The notes: a model not told the origin generated them from the sequence alone. A stretch of DNA of 32,812 nt from Plantago elongata (GCA_036897095.1 JAYMSP010001384.1:1-32812), one strand, 5' to 3'; counted from the first letter of the stretch, positions 20,783-31,047 are shown. Made by a program: numbers and translations.

Positions 20783-23194
20783 TGTAAAGGCCGCGAAAAT
20801 TCGGTACGTATTAAAAATTATTTAAAAATTAAATTCCAGCATTCTACATTGAAGTATGAATATTGGAGTAAAATTAAACCATTAAACGTCGCGCGAAAAC
20901 ATCAAGAAATTATTGACGAGTAATAAAATAATAATAATAAAATAATAAAATAAAAATATTTATTTTATTTTTGGTACGGCTTAAGTTCGACTCAAGGATC
21001 GTCCAGGAATCGATTTCGTAATTTTCTAGAATTTATTTGCAAGCCGATCGAGATCCAGAAGATGCCAGATAAATATACTAGTCAACAGACTAGTCTTCTT
21101 CCCAAAATATCGGTTTCTTTCCCTTTCTTTCTCCCCATTACCGTGCCAACCAAAGAAACCCCCGAATCGGTTTCATCTTCCCCGCCCGGCTCTGCGCCCA
21201 ATCGCCACTCCCCGCGCCTCCGCGCCGATCGTCCGTACCGGAACCGTTGGCACCATGCCACGGCCCGTCTTCTCCACGCCGATTGCGTGCAAACCGGCAC
21301 TGTTCACCCGGCCCGCCTCGTCTCGAACCACCACCTGAGCCGCCACACCGGACTGGCACCTACTTGACGACGCGTGGCTCGGCGGAGAACGCATGGGCTC
21401 CGCGTGTTGCCATCTCCGCGCGTCATTTCCCCGTCCACCGGCTATATATATCAGCTTCCCGTGCCATTCCGTCTTCCCCTGCGAGCTCACAAGAAATAGC
21501 TAAACAGTACTTCCATTTCAATTGCTTCTCTCCCTCTCCACTCCCAGCCATTCTCTGCACCTCCTCGCGCCTCCGCTGTTCACTGCCACTTCACCGGATT
21601 CCACCTTCGACTCCGGTTAGTTTCGATCAATTAACTCGTTTAATTATTGGGTCGGAAATTTGTATACTATAGTATGTTAGCTGGATATGGATTGGATATG
21701 TTGTTAATTCTAGAGTACTGTAGTTGTATTTGTAGGATAGGAGAGTTGGATGTCTTGTATGATGCAGTTTAGCAGAATTGGTGGTTGTTAATCACTAGTG
21801 CAGTGTGGTGGTGATTGGTATGTAGTATACGAATGAAGGATGAATTGTCGATTGGGTGGTGCCTAGCTAGACTAGTTGTGGTGAACTGCCAAGATGAGAA
21901 TGGCATTAGTAAACTGTGGTTGTTGTGGTTGATAATATACAGTGTGAATCGGCTGGTATTCATAAGCAGGATAATTGATAGCTTACTGTTGAAGTAGGAT
22001 GGATGTTAGTACATTGAAGTTGCGGGTTAATTGATGAAGGTTTTGAATTCACTGTTAACTAGGATATCCTGCAGTTAAGCTAGTTAAGTGAATGACTGCT
22101 GTGCAATTTTTCTTTTTGTCATCGCTGAGGAACTTTAACAAATAATGGTTGCAAATGTAAATTGGACTAGGAAGGTGTTGTAGCAGTGAGGCTCGAGTAA
22201 CACATACCACTTATTACCTAGTCGAATTTATGAATAGCATTAAAACACTGCAGTGGCTATTAGTTTAGGATAAGTTGCGTAAAGTTGAAAATTCTTGCAG
22301 CTAATAGGATGTGAACAGGGGGTAGGAAGTGTGCTGGTTAGTGATGAGATAGATACTGGCAATGTTTAGTGTATAGGAAACTACCTTGCAAAAGGAGTTG
22401 TAGTAGCATAGCAACTGAAAAATGTAGGATAATGAATACATGGTAGTAAACGATTGCGAAGGTTGTTATGTGCGTATAAAATAAATGTAGTAGCATTAAC
22501 TAAATTATTAACGGTAACCGATGGAAAAATTATATGAAAGTTGCGAAACTAGGATGATGTTAGACTAATATTGCCACTAAGCTTACTAATCCTGAGGAAC
22601 GAAAGCCGGTTATAGGAATATGATACTTGTAAAGTAAACCACTGTTTGTAATTATATACGAAGGTGAGAGATGATATGCTATAGTAGGTAAGACGCAGGA
22701 TTAGTAGAATATTAGGCGACGACGTTGTAAAGATAAATAACGTACGACGCCTCGTCATATTAAATGTATGTGTAAAAATTATAAACCTACATCCACACGA
22801 ATGAATTAATCAAGTAGTCAAGAATTAGAATTGCTTGTTGCATGATTGGTTATTAGAAACTTATTAAATTAAGTAAGTGCAGAGTTTATACGAAACGGAT
22901 AACTAGAAAGTAGTATGTAAAGTAGTGGAAATTAAGTAAGCAAGTAATATAGCTCGGATATCATAAACACTATGTATCAGACACATAAGTAAATTACTTA
23001 AGTAGGTGTTGAAACGAGGATTAGAACTTGTGTATTATTACATGATTGCCTGTTTATCTGATCTAGTTGTTCTGAGAATTGGGGATAGCAGTTGGGGAAT
23101 TATTTAATTAACTTTAGCGTCGACGTTGAGGATTTTATCTGTGTATCAGGAGACGCTGAGCTAGCTGATCTGCAGGACTTTGAAGGTGAGTGAT
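20783..23194 (+). mobile_element. Older, diverged Gypsy LTR interrupted by the younger element
   Basis: The start TGTAAAGGCCGCGAAAATTC corresponds to the TGTAAGGTCCGCCAAATTTC start of the intact LTRs. Further parts match in order. There is an AT-rich inverted-repeat zone at 20924-20970, then CCAGGAATCGATTTCG with GAATTTATTTGCAAGC (compare 23442-23478). A GC-rich U3 ends in a TATA box at 21443, followed by CTCCGG-TT and ATTATTGGG. Near 23145 a TATCAGGA block matches 24350-24360 in the intact LTR. It stops at 23194, where the younger element begins. The section of about 21660-23040 has no close counterpart in the younger LTR. No internal region or polypurine tract lies to its left, so it is a 5' LTR or a solo LTR. 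Confidence 0.7.
21443..21450 (+). promoter_or_regulatory. TATA box of the older LTR
   Basis: TATATATA follows a GC-rich upstream stretch and precedes a pyrimidine-rich start region. It is in the same relative place as TATAAATA in the two younger LTRs. Confidence 0.55.
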
Positions 23195-23671
23195 TGTAAG
23201 GTCCACCAAATTTCCTCGTTTTTTGGTAAATGAATAAAATATTAATTTTACTATTTCGTACGAGTAGGAAAATGTCGTAAATAGGTTAGATCGAATTTCG
23301 TATTTTAACGCAAGCGGATTCGACGCTAAAATAGAGAACTAGTTATTTACCGAATAAAATAATAATAAAAATTATAAAATAAAAAATTAATTTTATTTTT
23401 ATTTTTATCCAGTGGCTCGAGAACGACTTGACAAATGTCCGGGAATCAATTTTCCATTTTTTCGGAATTTATTTGCGAGTCGTTTGGAAGCCAGAACGAA
23501 TTAGTTATACATAGTTGGGAAAGGACAGAAATGCCCTTAATTGCCATTTTCCTCTCTTTTGCCAGCAAGGGCATTTTCGTCATTTCCACAGCTTCTTCCC
23601 CATCGTGTTCCAGCCACCATGGCTCTGTTTCTCTGTGCAAGTTCCGATTTCCCACGCCAAGCCGACCAACC

Positions 23672-23747
23672 CACGTGCTCCCACCCGCGACGACCAATCC
23701 GGAGACACCGTATAACAGGCGGCGCCGCCGTGGGGCCAACCCACGTG
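23672..23747 (+). promoter_or_regulatory. Two G-box (CACGTG) motifs in LTR U3
   Basis: CACGTG is at 23672-23677 and 23742-23747, both in the context CCCACGTGC, about 100-170 bases upstream of the TATA box. G-boxes bind plant bZIP and bHLH factors and are common in stress- or light-responsive promoters. The 3' LTR keeps the first (31539-31544), while the second has become CACGCG. Confidence 0.5.
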
Positions 23748-23842
23748 CGTATTGCGGCCGGGAGACGCGCGAATGGAGGAGAATTGGGCAACGTAGCCCA
23801 TTTCCGGCCACCCAAGCCGAGCTCCACCGCCTCCTCTCCGGT

Positions 23843-23850
23843 TATAAATA
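23843..23850 (+). promoter_or_regulatory. LTR TATA box (5' LTR)
   Basis: TATAAATA after CTCCGGT, with transcription expected about 30 bases downstream. The same box is found at 31709-31716 in the 3' LTR. Confidence 0.7.
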
Positions 23851-24621
23851 GCCCCTTCGACCTCCATTTCACTCGCTCACTCTCTTCTCCTCCCCATTCT
23901 CTTCATTTCTCCATTTTCCCCCAATTTCTTCACTTTCTGGCCAAATCGCCGCCGCATTCCGGCCACCCTCCGTTCGACCTCCACCAACTGTCGAACACCC
24001 CATCCCGGATAAGCGTCGTTAACTCGACCGAACTCCGGTAAATTTTCTCGATCGAATTCGATTAAATTCGAATAAACGAACGAGGAATTATTGGGAATAT
24101 AATATTATTTAATGGTATACTGTTGGAGGATGGGATTATTGGACAGACTTATTGTCTGTAGTTGGATTATCTGTTGAGGAATAAAATACTGAGTAATTAT
24201 TGGAAGCCGGATAAAACAACATCTTACCGAATTAATAGAAATAAGTGACAGATAAATAAACAGCGAAGCATAATTAGGTAGCAGAATAGTAAAAAGGCTA
24301 AGATATTATCAAACTATCAGGTACTTAAATAAGTATTATTATCTGTTTATCAGGATCTTCGGAAACTCCTGAAGTAGCAGTTATAAACTGTGAGTGATAG
24401 CTGGCTTTCGGCATCAGGCCCTGGGAAAGTAAAAGTGTCGTTGTTCATTCCTCGCATTTCAGTTATGTATCTATTTATCTGTCTGACTGTATGACACTGA
24501 CATTGATTAGCTGCCGATCCATGATTGACTCAACTAGTGATTGTAACCTTTAACTGTAAACTATAGAAGACCGTGTCTAGGAATTACAAAGTGTTATTGA
24601 CGTGAAGTTGTGAGTCAGTCT

Positions 24622-24830
24622 AAGTGACAGTGTATGCTGAAAATGATATGATTTCCCAAGTGACAGTGTACTAGAGTGAAAGTGAATTCTGGAAATGTTT
24701 TCCAGCTAGTGAAGTGATAAAGTGACAGTGTGCTCTGCATGTCTTGTTATTCTTGCATTTCTGATCCTCATTACATTGCACGAAAACCGTTTTTCTAAAA
24801 ACGGCAACCACACACTGTTTTCTGGAAAAC
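24622..24830 (+). repeat. Triplicated AAGTGACAGTGT and three perfect-stem hairpins
   Basis: The 12-mer AAGTGACAGTGT occurs at 24622, 24658 and 24720. Between and after these are hairpins: CTGGAAA/TTTCCAG with a 3-base loop (24689-24705), CCGTTTT/AAAACGG with a 4-base loop (24787-24804), and GTTTT/AAAAC with a CTGG loop (24817-24830). They lead directly into the tandem hairpin array that follows. Confidence 0.7.
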
Positions 24831-24851
24831 TGGGAACCGTATCCATTTATC

Positions 24852-25170
24852 GCTGTGTAATCAGCCTGGATCTTTGATCCTGGAGTGTTGCTATGAAAAT
24901 AGCGTGGACCTATGGTCCTGAAGTGGCTGTGCAAACAGCGTGGGTTTCGACCGTGAAGTGTTGCTATGCAAATAGCATGGACCTCTGGTCCTGAAGTGTT
25001 GCTGTGCAGCGTGGGTTTCGACCCTGAAGTGGCTATGAAAATAGCGTGGATCTCTGATCCTGAAGTGTTGATGTGAAAACAGCGTGGGTTTCGACCCTGA
25101 AGTGGCTATGAAAATATCGTGGATCTCTGATCCTGAAGTGTTGTTGTGCAATCAGCTTGGGTGACGACCC
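24852..25170 (+). repeat. Tandem array of nine double-hairpin units with GNRA and TTCG loops
   Basis: Units start at 24852, 24890, 24926, 24963, 25001, 25032, 25070, 25105 and 25143 (31-38 bases each), forming an alternating dimer of about 73 bases. The first hairpin of a unit is GCTAT-GAAA-ATAGC, GCTAT-GCAA-ATAGC or GCTGT-GCAA-ACAGC. The second is GGATC-TCT-GATCC or GGACC-TCT-GGTCC in units 1, 2, 4, 6 and 8, and GGGT-TTCG-ACCC in units 3, 5, 7 and 9 (unit 3 has one mismatch; unit 9 has loop GACG). Arms differ between units in matched pairs. Unit 5 has lost four bases and its tetraloop. Units 1, 7, 8 and 9 have single mismatches. The array lies downstream of the LTR TATA box, so it should be transcribed. 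Confidence 0.85.
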
Positions 25171-25327
25171 TGAAGTGCGTGATACTGGAAATCCCAACAA
25201 AAAAAAATCGTTAAAATGCCTGATCAGCGTGTCGTGTTGGTTTGCCGCTTTTATCATATTCATGCGCATTTCATGCATGCTTGACTATCCTCACTGAGTC
25301 TTCGTGACTGACACTCTTTTCGTTTTC

Positions 25328-25333
25328 AATAAA
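25328..25333 (+). terminator. Candidate LTR polyadenylation signal AATAAA
   Basis: AATAAA lies about 1.48 kb after the TATA box, with a second copy at 25505-25510 in a T/A-rich context. Either could set the R/U5 border. In both cases the hairpin array would fall within R and be present at both ends of the genomic RNA. Confidence 0.4.
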
Positions 25334-25572
25334 TTGCTTTCCCAGATTTTGAGCACGAGGACAGGCTCGAGTAGCTCAGACAGCCGGACAATTGGCAAAT
25401 TTCCGTTGCTGCAGTTCTAAGTAGATGTGTGTTTTCTATTTTCTACTTTCAGTTCACTTATCCCGTACATACGGTGTGTAACGGATAAAGTTTTGTAATA
25501 TTTTAATAAATGTGTATTTGAAATGTTCATCACGACCCTTGACGTCTGGACCAGATACGGGGCCTTACAGAG

Positions 25573-25584
25573 TTGTATCAGACC
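25573..25584 (+). other. Degenerate primer binding site (initiator Met tRNA type)
   Basis: TTGTATCAGACC follows the LTR end by three bases. It matches the usual plant iMet primer site TGGTATCAGAGC at 10 of 12 positions. Two changes suggest decay after insertion. Confidence 0.7.
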
Positions 25585-25646
25585 CCGGTTCAGACCAATA
25601 GGTTTGTGACGTAATTTCAAGTACCCAAAAACCTAAAGTATTTTCA

Positions 25647-25664
25647 AAAGTGGGGGAGGGGAGT
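25647..25664 (+). repeat. Second polypurine-tract-like block near the 5' LTR
   Basis: AAAGTGGGGGAGGGGAG lies about 75 bases after the 5' LTR. It is nearly the same as the true polypurine tract AAAGTGGGGGAGAG before the 3' LTR and is also followed by TG. Confidence 0.6.
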
Positions 25665-25713
25665 GACACATAATTATGCACTATTATTATCTGTATTTTA
25701 CTGACTTCGACAA

Positions 25714-26152
25714 ATGAGTGACGAGGATTGGGACTCTGATCGACGCTTTGTTCAGTCCTGGATTGAGGACGCCCATCTTAGGATATACGTGCCAGAAAGA
25801 AGGCAGCACGACTAGACGCAGAAAGACAGACACATGCCCGAATCCGAGCAGTAGGGCATCAGATGCGCGCCATCCGGATGGAGATGAGATATGTAAGAGA
25901 GGAGCTGGGTCACATTGAGCATACCCTGGAGGAACTAGATCTGCCGAAACAACCAACTCCTCCATCAAGGGTGGGCGAGAAAATGTCCGAAGTCGGTCCA
26001 AGTAACCCGATTCCCCCCGGATGTAAGCAGACAGCCCGGATGTCTACGCTCCCCTACAAGCCATGCATCCTGGCCCCGTGCTATCTTTCCTCTGAGGAAG
26101 AAGACCCGGAGGAAGATCTAGATGACGAAGGTTCCCCCTACCGGCTCTCGTA
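25714..26152 (+). pseudogene. Extra ORF upstream of gag, function unknown, one frameshift
   Basis: From ATG 25714 the frame reads MSDEDWDSDRRFVQSWIEDA and then LRIYV. After a shift near 25788 it continues with an Arg/Glu-rich helix-like segment (RKKAARLDAERQ, MRAIRMEMRYVREELGHIEH, TLEELDLPK), a Pro-rich linker, and a strongly acidic end (SSEEEDPEEDLDDEGS) before a TAA/TAG-free run to the stop at 26150-26152. Joined length is about 146 residues. It lies between the primer site and the gag start, where most chromoviruses have only leader. The charge pattern and heptad-like spacing suggest a coiled coil with an acidic tail. I recognise no family. A worn N-terminal gag duplication is an alternative. 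Confidence 0.5.
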
Positions 26153-26524
26153 ACTCTGTAAAATATGTATTTTAGTAGTTTTAAATCGGTACTATTGTAT
26201 ATAGGTGTGTACTAGCTAGATAAGTAGGAATAAACCGGTCAACTCGACCGGAAGTCCTGTAAGACAGAGTCAGTAAGATAGATCTTGTAAGATATGAAGT
26301 TAGGAATAAAACGTTGGTGTTGAATTACTTTTTCGCTATCCGATAGCTAACCTGGAAATCCTTAACCCAAGGAATAACAGGTTCTAGGTTAGGACTTCTA
26401 GAGACTAAGATAACACGAAAAATATTCTATGAAGCGTAACTGCCTATTACCCTTCTAATCCTTATCATATCTGCAAGCGGTTATTAACTGCTTCGCACCT
26501 TTACCGTATCTTAGACAGGTGAAC
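26153..26524 (+). other. Spacer between the extra ORF and gag
   Basis: No coding frame or clear motif seen over about 370 bases. It is moderately AT-rich and probably part of the retrotransposon leader. Confidence 0.4.
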
Positions 26525-29500
26525 ATGTCTGAAACCGATAGTTCCCAACTTGAAGCACAAGGAGAAGAGTTCACAACCCCACATCCAATTTTCCCAAACC
26601 CGGAAATCACTACTCCAGCTCCTGAAGTGAGGAAACCCAACCCTCAATCAAGTATGTAGGAAATGTTATCTTTCTGGACTTTTCTGACTCAGCAGTGGCA
26701 GAATCAACAGCCACTGACTAATGCAACCCGATCACCGGATACTCAAAGCGACGATCAAGTGCTAGAACTGTTTCTCAAGTTTAACCCCCCGGTGTTCTTT
26801 GGGGAAATCAATGATAAAAGGCAGAAGAATTCTTGGCTCGTGTTGAGAAAATTTTTGAGGTCCTCAGTTACTCAGACGAACAAAAGGTAAAATACGCTAC
26901 CTACCGTCTGGAAGAGGCCGCCAGAAATCGCTGGATGCTCGTAAATCGCAAATGGAAACAAGAAGGAACCCCCTTGACCTGGCCAAACTTTGTTTAGGAA
27001 TTTAACGACAAGTTTGTACCAGAAGTAATTAGGAACGCTCGCGAGCGAGAGTTCCTGGAATTTATTCAAGGCAACAGAAATGTCAGTGAATACGAAGTGG
27101 AATTCTCCCGCTTGCTCCAGTACGCTCCCCATTCATTGGGGTGATGAAAAGCGTAAGATACGGAAACTGGTAGAAGGTCTGCGGCTGGACTTACGCCGGG
27201 CCTTAGTTTCCGTGAACCATGTGAGTTACGTCAAAGCAGTGGAGAAGATTCTCCAAGTGGAAGATGAGTTCAGAGAAATCCGGAAGTTAGAGGAAAAGCT
27301 GAGGAGGAATCGACCTGAAAATTCCTCGTTTTTGAATAAGAGGCCAGTGGATAACCGAAATTCTAAGCAGTCCCGAGGAAACCCCCGTCCCTGGATTGAA
27401 TCTGCTCCGAAGGACCAATCCACACGAAACCCTACGACAACCGCTTGCACCTTCTGCGGGAAAGCTAACCACACCGAGTCCCAGTGCTGGCGCAAGAACA
27501 AACGATGTCTGAAGTGCGGAAGTGACCAGCACCATCTTCCGGACTGCCCAACTATCTCCTCATGGGAACCCCGTCCCAATGTTCCCACGAATGCCAAACC
27601 TGCTAAACGCCATAATACTAGACCAAGGGCGTTCATGATGACTGCTGACCCAGAGAGCCCTTCGGCAATTAATTCCATCGAAGGTACGATCTCTATTGCC
27701 TCCATCCCTGGTACAACATTATTTGATAGTGGCACAACACATTCGTTTATTGTTGCACCATACGCTAGCAAGTTAAATCTTACTCTTGCCTGATTACCAT
27801 ACTGCTTTGATATTGAATCTCCTTTTGGCAATAATGTAGTATCAGATAAGATTTACACTAATTGCGTCATTGAGTATCTAGATAGGATTTATCCCTCAAA
27901 TTTAATAGAAATGGCGTTAGAATCACATGATTTAATCATGGGCATGGATTGATTGTATACCCACCATGCGATCCTCGATTGCCGCAACCGGCAAATCTCT
28001 TTCAAAGACCCAACCAACTTTGAAACTTCCTTAGCTATCCAACCCCGAGTGATATCCGTAGCCAAAGCATGTAAATGCTTGAAGCAAGGATGTCAAGCTT
28101 ACCTAGCCTATCTGATCAATCCGGTGTTAGATCAAACCAAAATAGAAAACGTCGAGGTTGTACGGGAATTTCTGGATGTATTCTCGGAAGAGCTCAATAC
28201 ACTTCCACCGCATAGGGAAGTAGAATTTGTCATCAAAACTGTCCCTGGAGCAAAACTAGTATCCCGAACTCCTTACCGAATGGCTCTAGCTGAACTCCGT
28301 GAACTTAAAACCCAACTACAAGAATTTCTAGAAAAAGGATTTATTCGTCCTAGCAGTTCGCCATGGGTGTTCCAGTACTGTTTGTCAAGAAAAAGGACGG
28401 GACATTAAGGATGTGCATAGATTACCGACGGCTGAACAACCTAACCGTAAAAAACAAGTATCTGTTGCCCCACATCGACAAACTGTTTGATGTGCTGCAA
28501 GGATCCACGGTATACTCAAAACTGGATCTGAGACAAGGATACTACCAGTTGAGAGTCAGGGAAGAAGATATTCCTAAGACAGCTTTCAACACCCGATACG
28601 GGCATTTTGAGTTTGTAGTTATGCCCTTCGGATTAACCAATGCTCCTGCATCTTTTATGGACTTGATGCACCGAACATTTCGACCATTCATGGATAAGTT
28701 CGTCGTAATTTTTATCGACGATATCCTGGTTTTCTCCAAGAACCAAGAAGAACATGTCACACACCTGTGACAAATGCTCCAGATCTTGCAACAACAGAAG
28801 CTATACGCTAGGTTCAGCAAATGCGAGTTCTGGTTATCGGAAGTAAAATTTTTGGGACACAAGATATCCCAAGAAGGACTACAGGTGGACTCCGACAAAA
28901 TTGACGCGATCATGAAATGGAAACAACCGGAAACAGCCATCGAAGTCCGCAGTTGCCTGGGATTAGCTGGATACCACCGAAGATTCATTCAGGACTTCTC
29001 CAAAATTGCAAAACCCCTGCATCTTCTGTCGGCGAAGAATGCCAAATTTGAGTGGACCGAGAAATGCGCTACCAGCTTCCAGGAGTTAAAGAAAAGACTG
29101 ACGACAACACCGATCTTGGCTCTACCTCAAGGCTCTGAAAATTTAATAGTCTACACAAATGCATCCGGAGAAGGATATGGTTGTGTACTGACACAACAAG
29201 GGAAAGTGATCGCCTATGCGTCGCGCAGATTAAAAATACACGAGCAAAATTACCCGACGCATGATCTGGAATTAGGAGTCATTGGCTTCGCCTTAGCCAA
29301 GTGGAGACATTACTTATACGGTGCGACCTTTGAGATAGTCACAGATCACAAGAGCTTGAAGTATCTCTTCACGCAAAAAGACCTCAACATGCGCCAGCGA
29401 CGCTGGATGGAATTCTTGGAAGATTATGATTATACCATTCCATATCAAGCCGGAAAAGCTAACGTGGTAGCAGATGTGTTGAGTCGGAAAAGAGATAGCG

Positions 29501-31047
29501 ACTCAACTAGAGTTTAATTAGGAGCTCTACAGATGAAGCCAAAATTTGGATACAGCGGTCTTGCTATAAGATCTGATCTGTATGACCAAATCCGAAAAGC
29601 CCAACTATTGGACCCCGCCTTTAATCAACTAAAGGTGGAAATTCAGGGTAAGAAATCCCTGTTGCAACAGGATGAGGAAGGAGTACTACGATATAAGGAC
29701 AGACTCTGGATTCCGAAAGAATTGAGGAACAAAATCCTCAATGAAGGACACCGAACCATCTACAATATTCATCCTGGCGGAAACAAGATGTACGCCAACC
29801 TCAAGGAGAAATTCTGGTGGCATGGAATGAAAAGAGATATTGCCGCCTACGTACAGAAATGCTTAACCTGTCAGATGGTCAAAGCTGAGAACCAACGACC
29901 AGCGTGATTACTGTAACCACTACCGATTCCCTGCTGGAAATGGGATCAGATCACCATGGATTTTGTCACTGGATTCCCAAAGATCCATGGGTATGACAGT
30001 ATCTGGGTGATTGTGGACAGATTAACCAAATCTGCACATTTTATCCCCATTGGAACACATTACAATGTAGAGAAATTGGCAGAACTCTACATCCGAGAAA
30101 TTGTTCGGTTACATGGAATACCTGTCAGCATCGTCTCTGACAGAGATCCAAAGTTTACTTCGCGCCTCTGGCAACAACTGCAACAAGGTTTGGGGTCACT
30201 GCTAAATTTTAGCACTGCTGCTCACCCTCAAACCAACGGACAATCAGAAAGGACTATCCGATTTTTATAAGACTTACTCAGGTCCTGTAGTTTGGATTTT
30301 CCAGGAATCTGGATCAGGCATTTACCTTTGATTGAATTCACGTACAACAACAACTATCAAGCATCAATACATATGGCACCATATGAGGCACTTTACGGTA
30401 GGAAATGCCGATCACCACTAGATTGGGACATGGAGGACAGGAAAAATACCTCCACTCGAGCAGAGAATGCCTTACATCCTGAGATAGTTCAGGAATCGAT
30501 TGAGAAGGTACAGATGATAAGGCAGAGAATTAAAGCGGCCCAGGATAGACAGAAGTCCTACGCCGATCGACGATGGAAACATTTAGAATTTGAAGAAGGT
30601 AACCGAGTGTTTTTGAAAATTGCTCCGAGGAAAGGAATTAAGCGAATTGGAAAAGGAGGAAAGCTTGCTCCTCGGTATATTGGACCGTTTGAGATAACCA
30701 GGAGAGTGGGACCAGTTGCCTATGAACTGGCACTACCATTAAACCTTACTGGAATTCACAACGTATTCCACATTTCCCAACTGAAGAAATACCATTCCGA
30801 TCCTGAGCATATCATCCAGCCCACGGAAGTGAAACTTGAGGAAAACCTGACCTACGAAGAAAAGCCACTCCGCATCTTGGATACCCAAGTAAAAGAGCTT
30901 AGGACCAAACGGATACCTATGGTCAAGATTCTGTGGCAGAATCATACTCTTGAAGAGGCTACTTGGGAAAAGGAAGACGAGATGCGAAAGAAATATCCCT
31001 ACCTATTCCCAGAAGATAGGTCGAATTTGGAGGACCAAATTCCCTAA
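26525..31047 (+). pseudogene. Gypsy gag-pol polyprotein remnant with chromodomain tail
   Basis: Gag begins MSETDSSQLEAQGEE. It includes FNPPVFFGEI, RWMLVNRKWKQEG and two CCHC zinc knuckles (CTFCGKANHTESQC, CLKCGSDQHHLPDC; about 27445-27550). Protease has LFDSGTTHSFI (near 27720). RT (about 28200-28800) has [12 protein letters not shown] and an intact FIDDILVFS. In RNase H the usual YxDAS box reads YTNAS, so the first catalytic Asp is lost. Integrase has the HHCC finger ending CLTC, then MDFVTGFPK, SDRDPKFTS and NGQSERT. The end has EEATWEKEDEM, a chromodomain-type tail. Stops: 26657, 26995, 27791, 27950, 28768, 29515, 29905, 30268. Frameshifts lie near 26818, 27138 and 28366. It cannot be translated as one protein. 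Confidence 0.9.

Larger units (their letters stand above)
23195..25569 (+). repeat. 5' LTR of the Gypsy element (2375 bp)
   Basis: It begins TGTAAGGTCC and ends GGGGCCTTACA, giving matched inverted ends. U3 holds an AT-rich inverted repeat (about 23355-23409), a GC-rich block with two CACGTG boxes, and TATAAATA at 23843. The transcribed part is unusually long and contains a cluster of hairpins (24689-25170). AATAAA at 25328 and 25505 are candidate poly-A signals. The 5-base sequence just before it is GTGAT, the predicted target-site duplication; its partner would lie beyond the window. Confidence 0.9.

Noticed and set aside
21062-21672. Overlapping open frames on both strands in GC-rich DNA
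   Set aside because: They overlap the promoter zone of the older LTR. They are Pro/Arg/Ser-rich and open by composition only.
23435-24041. Open frame of 138-166 residues in the U3/R part of the 5' LTR, with a counterpart at 31299-31886
   Set aside because: It spans the TATA box and promoter region and is open on both strands because the DNA is GC-rich. Its presence in both copies follows from LTR duplication, and it resembles no protein.
24852-25170. CRISPR-like array
   Set aside because: Units are contiguous and lack unique spacers, and the DNA is from a plant nuclear genome. It is a tandem repeat inside an LTR.
24671-25278. Minus-strand frames with a repeated Phe-Arg-His-Ser-rich peptide
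   Set aside because: These are translations of the tandem hairpin array. The periodic peptide comes from the DNA repeat and there is no promoter or family match.
27226-27831. Minus-strand frame of 201 residues opposite gag
   Set aside because: It is antisense to the zinc-knuckle and protease part of gag and has no recognisable motif. It is a shadow frame.
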